Positions 20,592 to 30,383 of a stretch of 64,000 nucleotides of DNA are shown here, one piece after another (the stretch's first letter is position 1; each line of letters starts with the position of its first letter). The position numbers and the translations under genes were made by a program. The stretch comes from Pseudotabrizicola sp. (GTDB taxonomy: Bacteria > Pseudomonadota > Alphaproteobacteria > Rhodobacterales > Rhodobacteraceae): assembly GCF_030656345.1 (NCBI RefSeq), contig NZ_JAUSNR010000010.1:1-64000 (forward strand). Direction: 5' to 3'. The notes beneath the pieces are model-generated. The model saw nothing but the letters and a program-made list of their open reading frames with translations, made no database searches and was not told where the DNA came from.

Positions 20592-21821
20592 ATGGAGGTG
20601 TGGGGATTCTGGGCAGCGGCGGCCATTCTGGTGGCGGGCATTGTGGCCACGCTGTTGCGTGCCATGGTCAGCGCCCGGGCCGAGACACGCGGCGCGCGCG
20701 ACTTTGACCTTGCCGTCTACCGCGACCAGTTGACCGAGATCGAGCGTGATATCGCGCGCGGCACCATCCCCGCCGAGGAAGGCACCCGCCTGCGCACAGA
20801 GATTCAGCGCCGCCTGCTGGACGCCGACCGCACAGCGCGCAAAACTGCCCCCGCCACTGAGACCCGCGCCGGCACCGCCGTTGTGGCGGGTCTGATCGCG
20901 GTGGCGATGGCGGCAGGGGTCTACGGCTACTGGCAGCTGGGGGCACCCGGTTACCCCGACATGCCGCTGCAGGCCCGCTTTGCCCTGTCCGAAGAGTTGC
21001 GCACCAACCGTCCCACGCAGGCCGAGGCCGAGGCACAGATCCCGATCTCACCGCCGCGCAGCGATATCGACCCGTCCTACCTTGAGCTGATGACAAAGCT
21101 GCGTCAGGCCGTGCAGGACCGCCCCGATGATCAGCGCGGGCTGGAACTGCTGGCCCGGAACGAGGCTGCAATGGGCAATCTGACCGCCGCCAAGGACGCA
21201 CAGGCCGCCCTGCTCGCGCTCAGGGGGAATGCGGCCACCGCCGAAGATCACGCCGCCCTTGCCGAGCTGATGATCATGTCGGCGGGTGGCTATGTCTCGC
21301 CTGAGGCCGAACAGGTGCTTGCCCGGTCGCTGGCGCTTGATCCGGCCAATGGCACCGCGCGCTATTACACCGGCACCATGTTCGCCCAGATCGGGCGGTT
21401 TGACCGCACCTTCATTTTATGGCGCCGCCTGCTGGAACAAAGCCCGCCCGATGCGCCATGGGTGGCACCGCTGCGCGCCCAGTTGCCGGACGTGGCAGAC
21501 CGCGCAGGCGTGCGCTACACCCTGCCGCCCGCCGCAACCGCCCCCGGCCCCACCGGTGCCGACATCGCCGCCGCGGCAGAGATGACCGCGCAGGACCGTC
21601 AGGCGATGATCGAAGGCATGGTCGACCAATTGGGCGCGCGGCTTGCACAAGATGGCGGCCCGGCCGAAGATTGGGCGCGGCTGATCACATCGCTTGCGCA
21701 GATTGGCCGCACCGAACAGGCGCGCGAAATCTATGCCGAGGCGCAGACCCGCTTTGCCGGGCGCACGGTGGAACTGTCCGGCCTGCGTCAGGCCGCGGTC
21801 GAGGCCGGGGTCGGCGAATGA
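20592..21821 (+). CDS. ccmI: Cytochrome c biogenesis protein CcmI
   Basis: Membrane-anchored apocytochrome c chaperone of the Ccm system, about 409 aa. The N-terminus has one membrane segment ([22 protein letters not shown]), then a cytoplasmic charged stretch ([21 protein letters not shown]). A second segment ([19 protein letters not shown]) leads into a periplasmic TPR-like C-terminal domain rich in Ala/Leu helices. ATG 20592 is used, though GTG 20589 is equally placed. The stop overlaps ruvX (ATGA). Other ccm genes are not in the window. Confidence 0.88.
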   Translation: MEVWGFWAAAAILVAGIVATLLRAMVSARAETRGARDFDLAVYRDQLTEIERDIARGTIPAEEGTRLRTEIQRRLLDADRTARKTAPATETRAGTAVVAGLIAVAMAAGVYGYWQLGAPGYPDMPLQARFALSEELRTNRPTQAEAEAQIPISPPRSDIDPSYLELMTKLRQAVQDRPDDQRGLELLARNEAAMGNLTAAKDAQAALLALRGNAATAEDHAALAELMIMSAGGYVSPEAEQVLARSLALDPANGTARYYTGTMFAQIGRFDRTFILWRRLLEQSPPDAPWVAPLRAQLPDVADRAGVRYTLPPAATAPGPTGADIAAAAEMTAQDRQAMIEGMVDQLGARLAQDGGPAEDWARLITSLAQIGRTEQAREIYAEAQTRFAGRTVELSGLRQAAVEAGVGE

Positions 21822-22300
21822 TCTTGCCTGATATCGCCGCCTTCATCCCCACCCTGCCCCGGTCCGGCGGCATCGCGGGCCTTGATCTGGGGGACAAGAC
21901 CATCGGCGTCGCCCTGTCCGACCTGCGCCGGTCGGTCGCGACCCCCGTAGAGGTGATCCGGCGCGAGAAATTCACGCTCGACGCCACCCGCCTGCTGGCG
22001 CTGCTGACCGCGCGCGGCGCCGTTGGCATCATCCTTGGCCTGCCGCTGAACATGGACGGATCGGAAGGCCCCCGCGTGCAATCCACCCGCGCCTTTGCCC
22101 GCAATCTGGAAAAGCTGACCGCCCTGCCGATCACCTTCTGGGATGAGCGTCTGTCCACCGTCGCCGCCGAACGCGCGCTGATAGAGGCGGATACGTCGCG
22201 CAAAGGTCGCAAAGAGGTGATCGACAAGGTCGCCGCCAGCTATATCCTGCAAGGGGCGCTGGACCGGATGACGTATATGGCAAGGCTGGACGAACAGTGA
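21818..22300 (+). CDS. ruvX: Holliday junction resolvase-like RuvX (YqgF)
   Basis: RNase H-fold nuclease of 160 aa, the YqgF/RuvX family linked to 16S rRNA 5' processing and junction resolution. [15 protein letters not shown] gives the first catalytic aspartate, [12 protein letters not shown] is the central family motif, and [12 protein letters not shown] plus [10 protein letters not shown] give the C-terminal acidic residues. ATG 21818 overlaps the ccmI stop by 4 bp. It is coupled downstream to the DUF1289 gene. Confidence 0.93.
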   Translation: MILPDIAAFIPTLPRSGGIAGLDLGDKTIGVALSDLRRSVATPVEVIRREKFTLDATRLLALLTARGAVGIILGLPLNMDGSEGPRVQSTRAFARNLEKLTALPITFWDERLSTVAAERALIEADTSRKGRKEVIDKVAASYILQGALDRMTYMARLDEQ

Positions 22301-22527
22301 CGGATGAGATCTGGAAACGCGATGAAATCGCCTCGCCTTGCGTAAAGCTCTGCGTCATCCACCCCGAGGCGCGGCTGTGCGTCGGCTGCCTGCGCAGCAT
22401 TGACGAGATCACCATGTGGTCGCGCATGTCGCCCGACGCGCGCGATGCGATCATGGCAGAGCTGCCCGCCCGCGCGCCGCAAATTGCCAGACGCCGGGGT
22501 GGCCGCGCGGCCCGGCTGCAGGGCTGA
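22297..22527 (+). CDS. DUF1289 family protein
   Basis: Small protein of 76 aa with the DUF1289 cysteine pattern [22 protein letters not shown], a likely metal- or cluster-binding motif (four Cys). It ends in an Arg-rich tail. The GTG start overlaps the ruvX TGA (GTGA), so translation is coupled. Function is unknown. Confidence 0.88.
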   Translation: MTDEIWKRDEIASPCVKLCVIHPEARLCVGCLRSIDEITMWSRMSPDARDAIMAELPARAPQIARRRGGRAARLQG

Positions 22528-22541
22528 CCGCAGCGGCCCTG

Positions 22542-23000
22542 TCAGCCCTTTTCGGCCTTTTTTTCCCATTTGCCGGACTCTTCCGACCAGTATTGCGCCG
22601 GCAATCCGGCATCGGTCAGCTGTTTCCACTGGCCCCGCGCCTGTGACAGCCGGTCCGGATTGCGGCCATCAAACAGCACCCAGACCCGTTCCAGCCCCAA
22701 AGCCTCTGCCGCCTCAACCTCGGCCCCGTCGATCAGCAGCAGCCCTTTGGCGCCATTGGTGACCGGGCCAGTGCCCAGCAGCACCGGCTGGCGGGCGTCA
22801 TGCGGCCCGCCCTCCATCCCGTGCGGCAAAAAGCTGTCTTCGGGGGTTGACCACAGCCTTGCGTCCAGCCGCTTCAGTTCGGCCCCATCGGTGCCCCGGA
22901 TCATCAGCCGCCAGCCCTGCGCAAGTGCGCGCGCCAGCAGCACCCGCGCGGTCTGTTCCGCCGTGGAGCCGGTCAGCTGATAGAACATCACGACGCCCAT
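22542..23000 (-). CDS. holC: DNA polymerase III chi subunit
   Basis: Clamp-loader accessory protein of 152 aa that links the replicase to SSB. MFYQLTGSTAEQTARVLLARAL near the N-terminus and the block DARLWSTPEDSFLPHG near residue 55 match the HolC family. It ends in a Lys-rich tail. An internal ATG (MFYQ, codon 5) is an alternative start. It follows pepA in the same direction with a 6-bp gap, an order seen often in alphaproteobacteria. Confidence 0.9.
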   Translation of the reverse strand: MGVVMFYQLTGSTAEQTARVLLARALAQGWRLMIRGTDGAELKRLDARLWSTPEDSFLPHGMEGGPHDARQPVLLGTGPVTNGAKGLLLIDGAEVEAAEALGLERVWVLFDGRNPDRLSQARGQWKQLTDAGLPAQYWSEESGKWEKKAEKG

Positions 23001-23006
23001 GGCGGG

Positions 23007-24479
23007 TTACTTGCCCTCAAACCTGTCGCGGATCAGCCGGTCCAGCGCCATCACGCCCCAGCCGGTGGCACCCTTCGGTGCAAGCGTGCTGTCAGCCTTC
23101 AAAAGCGCCGTGCCCGCAATATCCAGATGGCACCACGGCACATCGGGCTTCACAAACCGCGCCAGAAACTGCGCCGCGGTGATCGCGCCGCCATCGCGGC
23201 CGCCGACGTTCATCATATCGGCAATGCGCGATTTCAGCTTGGCATCATAAGCCTCCCCCATCGGCAGGCGCCATGCGCCTTCGCCTTCCGCCTTGGCCGC
23301 CGCAAGGAAGGCATCGCACAACCCGTCATCATTCGAAAACACGCCCGTATTCTCATGCCCCAAGGCAACGATCACCGCCCCGGTCAGGGTGGCAAGGTCG
23401 ATCATGCCCGTCGGCTTGAACCGCTCCTGCGCGTACCAAAGCACATCGGCCAGCACCAACCGCCCTTCGGCATCGGTGTTGATCACCTCGATCGTGTCGC
23501 CCTTCATTGACCGCACCACATCGCCGGGACGTTGCGCGCGGCCATCGGGCATGTTTTCCACCAGCCCGACCAGCCCCACCACATTGGCCTTTGCCTTGCG
23601 CAGGGCCAGCGTGCGCATCACACCCGCCACCACACCGGCGCCGCCCATGTCCATCGTCATATCCTCCATCCCGCCCGCAGGCTTGATGGAAATGCCGCCC
23701 GTGTCGAACACCACGCCCTTGCCGACCAGCGCGAACGGGGCCTCACCTTTCGGCCCGCCGTTCCACTGCATGACCACAACCTTCGAGGGGGTTTCCGACC
23801 CCATGCCAACCCCCAGCAGCGCGCCCATGCCAAGGGCGTGCAGGGCGTCTTCCTCCAGAATCTCGACCTCCAGCCCCAGCTCGTGCATGGCGGCCAGACG
23901 GGCGGCGAAATCATCTGTGGTCAGCACATTGGCGGGTTCGTTCACCAGATCGCGGGTGAAGAACACGCCTTCGGCCACCGCAGCCCCGGCATTGGCCGCC
24001 GCCGCCACCTGCTCGGGTGCAGCTACCATCACCGTCACCTGCCCCATCACCTTGGCCGGGCTGGTCTTGTGCGGGGTGAAATCATAGGCCCGCAGCGCCA
24101 GACCAAAGGCGATATCCGCCGCCCGTGGGTGGTTTTCCGCGCATACCAGCGTTTCCACCGCCGACAGGCCGCGCCCCACCGCCGCCCCGGCCTTACGCGC
24201 CTGTTCCTGCGTCGCCTTGCGCGGCAGGCGCAAAATCTGCACCGACTCTGCCACCAGCCCCGTCGGAAAGCCCAGATCCAGCGACTCGCCCGGTTTCAGC
24301 TTGTCAAACGCCTCCGACCCCACAGCCCGCGTCACAGCCCCGCGTGTCAGCTTGTCCAGCTTGCGTGCAAGCGCAGGCAGCGCCGCCCCGGCATCGGCCA
24401 GAACCGCAATCCGCCCCGGTTGGGTGGCAAGACGTTCGGCATCACTTTCGCAAAACTTGATCGGCACAGGTTGGGTCAT
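23007..24479 (-). CDS. pepA: Leucyl (cytosol) aminopeptidase, M17 family
   Basis: Hexameric two-metal aminopeptidase of 490 aa, full length. The M17 signature NTDAEGRL is present near residue 340. Upstream are the metal-binding lysine in GKGVVFDTGGISIKP and the aspartate in MDMGGAG. It removes N-terminal amino acids from peptides in the cytoplasm and can bind DNA in some bacteria. It is divergent from lptF and read together with holC. Confidence 0.95.
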   Translation of the reverse strand: MTQPVPIKFCESDAERLATQPGRIAVLADAGAALPALARKLDKLTRGAVTRAVGSEAFDKLKPGESLDLGFPTGLVAESVQILRLPRKATQEQARKAGAAVGRGLSAVETLVCAENHPRAADIAFGLALRAYDFTPHKTSPAKVMGQVTVMVAAPEQVAAAANAGAAVAEGVFFTRDLVNEPANVLTTDDFAARLAAMHELGLEVEILEEDALHALGMGALLGVGMGSETPSKVVVMQWNGGPKGEAPFALVGKGVVFDTGGISIKPAGGMEDMTMDMGGAGVVAGVMRTLALRKAKANVVGLVGLVENMPDGRAQRPGDVVRSMKGDTIEVINTDAEGRLVLADVLWYAQERFKPTGMIDLATLTGAVIVALGHENTGVFSNDDGLCDAFLAAAKAEGEGAWRLPMGEAYDAKLKSRIADMMNVGGRDGGAITAAQFLARFVKPDVPWCHLDIAGTALLKADSTLAPKGATGWGVMALDRLIRDRFEGK

Positions 24480-24641
24480 TGTCGTCCTCGGGCATGTGGC
24501 GGGCGCATCGGCACCATTGGCGGCAAAGGCTAGCCCGCCCCCCCGGCAATGACCAGAGACCAGTTGCCCCAGTTACCGGTTTTCAACGCCGCGCAATTGG
24601 CCTAGTTTGCCGCCATTAAGGGTGAGGGAGCGACACAGGCC

Positions 24642-25787
24642 GTGCCAAGATTTGACAGATACCTGCTGTCGCAACTTCTTGCGCTGTTCGGCTTCTTTTC
24701 GCTGTTGCTGGTGTCTGTCTACTGGGTCAACCGCGCGGTGGGCCTGTTTGACCAGCTGATCGGTGACGGGCAGTCGGCGCTGGTGTTTGTGGAATTTTCC
24801 TTGCTGACCCTGCCCAATGTCATCCGCCTTGTGCTGCCGATTTCCACCTTTGTGGCGGCGGTCTACGTCGCCAACCGGCTGATGGGCGACTCGGAACTGG
24901 TGGTGATGCAGGCGACCGGGTTTTCCTCGTTCCGGCTGGCGCGTCCTGTCATTATGTTCGGCCTTGTGGTCATGCTGATGATGTCAGTGCTGACCCATGT
25001 TCTGGTGCCCGTCAGCCGCGCCGTGCTGGCCGAACGCAGCGCCGAGATTGCCGATAACGTCACTGCCCGCTTTCTGCGCAGCGGCCAGTTTCTGCATCCG
25101 GCCACCGGGCTGACGCTGTATATCCGCGACATCACCGACACCGGAGAGCTGCGCGATATCTTCCTGTCGGATGACCGCGATCCGGGCACCACGCTGACCT
25201 ATACCGCACGCCGCGCCCTGCTGGCCCGCAGTGATGAGGGGCCAAAGCTGCTGATGTTTGACGGGATGACGCAGGATCTGGACCGCGCCAGCCGCCGCCT
25301 GTCGGTCACCCGCTTTGCCGATGTGACCTATGATCTGGGCGGTCTGCTGGGCGATGGCCGTCAGGGCACCCGCAGCATTGACGAGGCGTCTACGCTGGAA
25401 CTTCTGCGCTCGGACGCCGCGCTGGTGGCCGAGCTTGGCTCGCCCCGCGCCAATCTGCTGCAGGAAGGTCACAGCCGCATTGCGCAGCCGTTTCTGGCGG
25501 TCGGCGCAGCGCTGATCGGCTTTGGCGCGCTGCTGTTGGGCGCGTTCAGCCGCTTTGGCCTGTGGCGGCAGATCGGGGTGGCGGTGGTGCTGCTGATCGT
25601 GGTGCAGATGATCAACACCCAAGGCACCGGGCTGGCAATCCGGTCCGAGGCTGCATGGCCCGCCGTCTACGCCGCCCCCCTCGCGGGCATCGGCATCGGC
25701 GTGCTGCTGCTCTGGATGTCGCAACGCCCGCGCTGGCTCAGCCGTGAGCAGCGGGCCGGCATCGCATTGGAAGGCACGGGCGCATGA
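24642..25787 (+). CDS. lptF: LPS export ABC transporter permease LptF
   Basis: Inner-membrane permease of the LptBFGC complex, 381 aa. It has an N-terminal amphipathic segment and membrane helices (LLALFGFFSLLLVSVYWVN). The coupling region is NRLMGDSELVVMQATG near residues 82-97. A periplasmic jellyroll domain follows, and the last helices are RQIGVAVVLLIVVQM and the PLAGIGIGVLLLW region. The start is GTG 24642 following GAGGGAG. It overlaps lptG by 4 bp and heads the lptFGD-surA-pdxA-rsmA run. Confidence 0.94.
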   Translation: MPRFDRYLLSQLLALFGFFSLLLVSVYWVNRAVGLFDQLIGDGQSALVFVEFSLLTLPNVIRLVLPISTFVAAVYVANRLMGDSELVVMQATGFSSFRLARPVIMFGLVVMLMMSVLTHVLVPVSRAVLAERSAEIADNVTARFLRSGQFLHPATGLTLYIRDITDTGELRDIFLSDDRDPGTTLTYTARRALLARSDEGPKLLMFDGMTQDLDRASRRLSVTRFADVTYDLGGLLGDGRQGTRSIDEASTLELLRSDAALVAELGSPRANLLQEGHSRIAQPFLAVGAALIGFGALLLGAFSRFGLWRQIGVAVVLLIVVQMINTQGTGLAIRSEAAWPAVYAAPLAGIGIGVLLLWMSQRPRWLSREQRAGIALEGTGA

Positions 25788-26881
25788 TCCTGTCACGTTA
25801 TATCGCCGCGCGGTTTCTCTGGGCCTACGCGCAGGTGCTTGGCAGCTTCTGGGCGATCATGATGCTGATCGACATGGTCGAACAGCTGCGCCGGTTTTCC
25901 TCGCGCGGGATCAGCACGGCGGGGGCGCTGCATCTGGCGGCGATGAACACCCCGGCCAGCCTGTACCGCATTCTGCCGCTGATCATCATTCTGGCCGCGA
26001 TCACGCTGTTTCTGTCGCTGGCGCGGTCGTCGGAACTGGTGGTGATCCGCGCGGCGGGGCGCTCAGCGCTGCGGTTTCTGGTGGCGCCGGTGCTGATGGC
26101 GCTGCTGATCGGCGGGCTGACGATTGCGGTGTTCAACCCGCTCGTGGCGGCCACGCAAAAGGAATATGACCGGCTGTGGGCGGCGGCAGCAGACGGGGCG
26201 CAAAGCACACTGTCGCTGGCCGACAGCGGGCTGTGGCTGCGCCAGGGCACCGATGACGGCCAGACCGTGATCCGCGCCGTGCGCTCCAACGTCGACGGGA
26301 CCGAGCTTTACGGCGTCACCTTTCTGCGCTTTGGCGCCGATGGGCTGCCCGATGAGCGGATAGAGGCCGACAGCGCCCGCCTGATCCCCGGGGCGTGGGC
26401 ATTGACGGGGGCCAAGCGTTGGGACATGTCAGGCGCAAACCCTGAACGAGAGGCGACGCTTCTGTCCCCCGATGCCACCCTTGCCTCGAACCTGACCGCA
26501 GCCCGCATCCGCGACAGCTTCGGCGACCCCTCGGCGGTGCCGTTCTGGGGCCTGCCCGCCTATATCGCGGGGCTTGAACGCGCGGGGTTTTCGGCCCGTG
26601 CGCACAGGGTCTGGTATCAGATGGAACTGGCGCAGCCGCTGCTGCTGGCGGCGATGGTGCTGATCGCGGCGGGCTTTACCATGCGCCATGCCCGTGCTGG
26701 CAAGACCGGCATGTATGTGCTGCTGGCAATCCTGGGCGGGTTTTTCATCTTCTTTCTGCGGAATTTCGCGCAGGTGCTGGGCAACAACGGGCAGATCCCG
26801 ATCCTGTTGTCAGCCTGGGCCGCCCCGGTTGCCGCCATCCTTCTGGCCCTGGGCCTGCTGTTGCATCTGGAGGAAGGCTGA
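25784..26881 (+). CDS. lptG: LPS export ABC transporter permease LptG
   Basis: Second permease of the LPS exporter, 365 aa. Starts MILSRYIAARFLWAYAQVLG. The coupling region ARSSELVVIRAAGRSALR is near residue 82, followed by a periplasmic domain and C-terminal helices including GMYVLLAILGGFFIFFLRN. It starts in the lptF stop (ATGA) and its TGA shares one base with the lptD ATG, so the three are translated together. Confidence 0.94.
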   Translation: MILSRYIAARFLWAYAQVLGSFWAIMMLIDMVEQLRRFSSRGISTAGALHLAAMNTPASLYRILPLIIILAAITLFLSLARSSELVVIRAAGRSALRFLVAPVLMALLIGGLTIAVFNPLVAATQKEYDRLWAAAADGAQSTLSLADSGLWLRQGTDDGQTVIRAVRSNVDGTELYGVTFLRFGADGLPDERIEADSARLIPGAWALTGAKRWDMSGANPEREATLLSPDATLASNLTAARIRDSFGDPSAVPFWGLPAYIAGLERAGFSARAHRVWYQMELAQPLLLAAMVLIAAGFTMRHARAGKTGMYVLLAILGGFFIFFLRNFAQVLGNNGQIPILLSAWAAPVAAILLALGLLLHLEEG

Positions 26882-29064
26882 TGCGGGGATTTTACCCTCC
26901 GGGCCGCCCCATGCGCCATCTGCTGACCGCCGTGGCCTGCGTGGCCCTGCTGTCGCTGGTCCCGGCACGCAGCACCTCGGCGCAGGATATGGCCGCGCTG
27001 GTGGCCAATTCGGTGCGCATCGACGCGGGCGGCCAGCTGATCGCCGAAGGCGGGGTCGAGGTGTTTTATCAGGGCCGCACCCTCAGCGCCGCCCGCATCG
27101 TCTATGACCGCGCCGGCGACCGGCTGACCATCACCGGCCCCATCGTGCTGGTGGACGGGGCCAACACCATTCTGGTCGCCAATCAGGCCGACCTTGCCGC
27201 CGACCTGACCGAAGGGGTGCTGACCAGTGCCCGGCTGGTGCTGAACCGCGAATTGCAGCTGGCCGCCAACCAGATCCAGCGCGTCGGCGGGCGCTACACC
27301 CAGCTGGACAACGCCGTCGCCTCGTCGTGCAAGATCTGCAGCACCGCGCCGCCTTTGTGGGAAATCCGCGCGCGCCGGGTGGTGCATGACCAACAGGAAC
27401 GCCAGATCTATTTCGACCACGCGCAGTTTCGCGTCTCGGGCGTGCCGGTGGTGTATTTCCCGCGCCTGCGGATGCCGGACCCGACGCTGGAGCGTACATC
27501 GGGCGTGCTGGCCCCCAGCATCCGCACCACATCCGGTCTGGGCACCGGCATCAAGGTGCCCTACTTCGTCACCCTCGGGCCGCACCGCGACCTGACGATC
27601 ACGCCCTATCTGTCGACCAAATCGGGCCGCACTGTGGAGTTGCGCTACCGGCAGGCCTTTGCGACCGGCGATATCGAACTGAACGGTGCCCTGTCGCGCG
27701 ATGAGCTGGTCGCGGGCGAAACCCGGCATTACCTGCGCGCCATCGGCGCATTCACCCTGCCGCGCGATTTCCGGCTGACCTTCGACGGCATCCTGGTCAG
27801 CGATCCGGCTTATCTGCTGGATTACGGCCTGCCCGCCGCCGACCGCCTGACCAGCCGGATCGAGGTCAGCCGCACAAGGCGCAATGAACACATCTCGGGG
27901 CGGCTGATCGGCATCCGCTCGATCCGCGCGGGTGAGGTGAATTCCACCCTGCCCACCATCATCACCGATCTGACCTGGCACCGCCGCTTTTCCGGCGGTC
28001 CGCTGGGCGGCGAGGCCGGGCTGCGGCTGCAGACCCACGGCCATTACCGCAGCTCGACCGATTCCACCGACCCCGATGGCGCGGCAGGCCCGCTGCCATC
28101 CTTCGGGCGCGATGTCACCCGCGCGTCCTTGCGGCTGGACTGGCGGCGCAACTGGGAGCTTCCCGTCGGCATCATGGCCAGCACGCTGGGCGAGGTGACC
28201 GCCGACGGCTACCGCATCGGCAATGACGACAGCTTTGGCGGCAGGCCGTCGCGGCTGCACGGCGGCATGGCGGTGGAGCTGCGCTGGCCATGGGCCAAAT
28301 CCGGGACGAACGGCGTGGGCCATGTGATCGAGCCGGTGATGCAACTGGTCTGGGCCCCAAAGGGCACTGAGGCGCTGCCGAATGAAGATTCCGTGCTGGT
28401 CGAATTTGACGAGGCCAACCTGTTTTCCATCAACCGCTACCCCGGGTCAGACGCGACCGAGCGCGGCGGGCGGCTGAATCTTGGCGTCACCTATACCCGC
28501 GTCGATCCGGCGGGCTGGACCCTGTCAACCGCGCTTGGCCGGGTATTCCGCACGGAAGATCTGGGCCAGTTCACCGCAGCGTCGGGACTTGATGGCCGCC
28601 GGTCCGACTGGCTGGCTGCGGCGCATCTGACCCTGCCGATGGGCATGGGCATCAGCCAGCGTCTGCTGATCAGTGATGACCTGACCATGACCAAATCCGA
28701 AACCCGGCTGGCCCTGACCGGCGAGCGCTACGGCCTGTCCGGATCATACGTCTTTCTCTCCGCCGATCCGGTCGAGGAACGGCCCGCCGATATTGCCGAG
28801 CTGGCCTTCGACGGCAGCTACAAACTCAACCCGGTCTGGACCGCCCGCGCCGGGGCCCGCTATGACATCGAAGCCAGCCGCGCCAACCGGGCCGGGCTGG
28901 GGGTTCAGTTCCGCAACGAATGCGTTTCGGTCGATCTTTCTCTCTCGCGTCGGTTCACATCCTCGACTAGTGTGAAACCGACAACGGATTTCGGCCTTTC
29001 GGTCGATCTGGTCGGCTTTGGGGCCGGAACCGGGGCCGGCCCGTCGCGCAGTTGCAGACGCTGA
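26881..29064 (+). CDS. lptD: LPS-assembly outer-membrane protein LptD
   Basis: Outer-membrane translocon of 727 aa that inserts lipopolysaccharide. An N-terminal signal segment (RHLLTAVACVALLSLVP) is followed by an OstA-type beta-jellyroll (residues about 35-110, GGQLIAEGGVEVFYQGRTLSA). A C-terminal beta-barrel ends with an Arg tail. Two cysteine-containing spots (SSCKIC and FRNEC) may form disulfides. It follows GGAGGAAGG directly after lptG; an alternative start at 26911 exists. It overlaps or abuts surA. Confidence 0.93.
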   Translation: MRGFYPPGRPMRHLLTAVACVALLSLVPARSTSAQDMAALVANSVRIDAGGQLIAEGGVEVFYQGRTLSAARIVYDRAGDRLTITGPIVLVDGANTILVANQADLAADLTEGVLTSARLVLNRELQLAANQIQRVGGRYTQLDNAVASSCKICSTAPPLWEIRARRVVHDQQERQIYFDHAQFRVSGVPVVYFPRLRMPDPTLERTSGVLAPSIRTTSGLGTGIKVPYFVTLGPHRDLTITPYLSTKSGRTVELRYRQAFATGDIELNGALSRDELVAGETRHYLRAIGAFTLPRDFRLTFDGILVSDPAYLLDYGLPAADRLTSRIEVSRTRRNEHISGRLIGIRSIRAGEVNSTLPTIITDLTWHRRFSGGPLGGEAGLRLQTHGHYRSSTDSTDPDGAAGPLPSFGRDVTRASLRLDWRRNWELPVGIMASTLGEVTADGYRIGNDDSFGGRPSRLHGGMAVELRWPWAKSGTNGVGHVIEPVMQLVWAPKGTEALPNEDSVLVEFDEANLFSINRYPGSDATERGGRLNLGVTYTRVDPAGWTLSTALGRVFRTEDLGQFTAASGLDGRRSDWLAAAHLTLPMGMGISQRLLISDDLTMTKSETRLALTGERYGLSGSYVFLSADPVEERPADIAELAFDGSYKLNPVWTARAGARYDIEASRANRAGLGVQFRNECVSVDLSLSRRFTSSTSVKPTTDFGLSVDLVGFGAGTGAGPSRSCRR

Positions 29065-29135
29065 CGCGGGCACGGCAAGGATCAGTCCCGCAAGGCAGAC
29101 CCATCGGACGCAAGACGCAGAAAGGCGCAAGAGCA

Positions 29136-30383
29136 GTGACGGCAGACCTCATGACCAGACCCCTCTCCTCCCTCCTCCGGGCGCTTTGCCTGTCGGCAGC
29201 CCTGACCGCCCCGCTGATCGTCCTGCCGCACAGCGCAGCCGCGCAGGCCGGATCGCCGTTTGAAGCGGTGATGCGCATCAATGACTCGGTGATCACCCGG
29301 TATGAGCTGGAACAGCGCAAGCTGTTTCTGAAACTGCTGCGCGTCCCCGGCGACCCGCAGGCCGAAGCGATGAAGGGCCTGATGCAGGACCGTCTGGCCA
29401 TTGCCGAGGCCAAGCGATTCAACCTGCGGCTGACGCCTGCGCAGACCGCCGCCGGGATGGAAGAATTCGCCGGCCGCGCCAACCTGTCCACGGAAGAGTT
29501 CATTCAGGCTCTGGCGCAGGCCGGGGTCGAGCAGGAAACCTTCCGCGATTTCGCAGGCAACGGCATTTTGTGGCGCGAGTTGGTGCGTGGCCGCTATGTC
29601 GGGTCTTTCACCATCAGCGATGCGGAAATCGACCGCGCCATCGCCAACGGCACCGTGAACACCGCGATGCAGCTTTTGCTGTCCGAAATCATCCTGCCGG
29701 TCGAAGGCGACCCCGAGGCGCAGCAGGCCCTTGCGCGCCAGCTGCGGGCGGACATCACCACCGAAAGCGGCTTTGCCGCCGCGGCTCAACGCTATTCCGC
29801 CTCGCCCTCTGCCGGGCGCGGCGGGCGGCTGGACTGGACGCCGACATCGGAACTGCCGCCGCAGATTGTGGAACTGGTGCTGGCGCTCGGCCCCGGTCAG
29901 GTGTCTGAACCTGTCACGCTGCCCAATGCGGTTGCCGTGTTCCAGCTGCGCGACGTGACCGAAGACCGCACCGCAACCGCCCCGGCGGTGCAACTGGAAT
30001 ACGCCCAATTCCTGCTGCCCAACACGCCCGATGTGCTGGCACAGGCCGCAGCGCTGCATGCCCGGATCGACGGCTGCGCCGATCTTTATACCGAAGCGCG
30101 TGGCCTGCCCGCAGACCAGCTGACGGTAGAAACCCGGGTTGCATCCGCAGTGCCTGCCGATGTGGCCCTGCAACTGGCACAGCTGGACCCGGGCGAATAT
30201 TCCACCGCCATCACCCGGGGGGGTGCCCGCGTGTTCCTGATGCTGTGCAGCCGCGCCCCCGTGGTCGAAGGCGAAATCAACCGCGCGGCGATCCGCGAAC
30301 AGCTGATCTCGCGCCGCCTGACCCTGCTGGCCGAAGCGTATCTCGAAGAGCTGCGCTCGGAAGCCATCATCACCACGCCGTGA
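29136..30383 (+). CDS. surA: SurA-like periplasmic peptidyl-prolyl isomerase
   Basis: Periplasmic chaperone of about 415 aa that helps fold outer-membrane proteins such as LptD. A signal peptide (SLLRALCLSAALTAPLIVL...SAAAQA) is followed by the N-domain (FEAVMRINDSVITRYELEQR). One clear parvulin domain contains FAAAAQRYSASPSAGRGGRL and PGQVSEPVTLPNAVAVFQL. I chose GTG 29136 after AAAGG; ATG 29151 is nearly as good. It follows lptD, a typical pairing. The stop overlaps pdxA (GTGA). Confidence 0.87.
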   Translation: MTADLMTRPLSSLLRALCLSAALTAPLIVLPHSAAAQAGSPFEAVMRINDSVITRYELEQRKLFLKLLRVPGDPQAEAMKGLMQDRLAIAEAKRFNLRLTPAQTAAGMEEFAGRANLSTEEFIQALAQAGVEQETFRDFAGNGILWRELVRGRYVGSFTISDAEIDRAIANGTVNTAMQLLLSEIILPVEGDPEAQQALARQLRADITTESGFAAAAQRYSASPSAGRGGRLDWTPTSELPPQIVELVLALGPGQVSEPVTLPNAVAVFQLRDVTEDRTATAPAVQLEYAQFLLPNTPDVLAQAAALHARIDGCADLYTEARGLPADQLTVETRVASAVPADVALQLAQLDPGEYSTAITRGGARVFLMLCSRAPVVEGEINRAAIREQLISRRLTLLAEAYLEELRSEAIITTP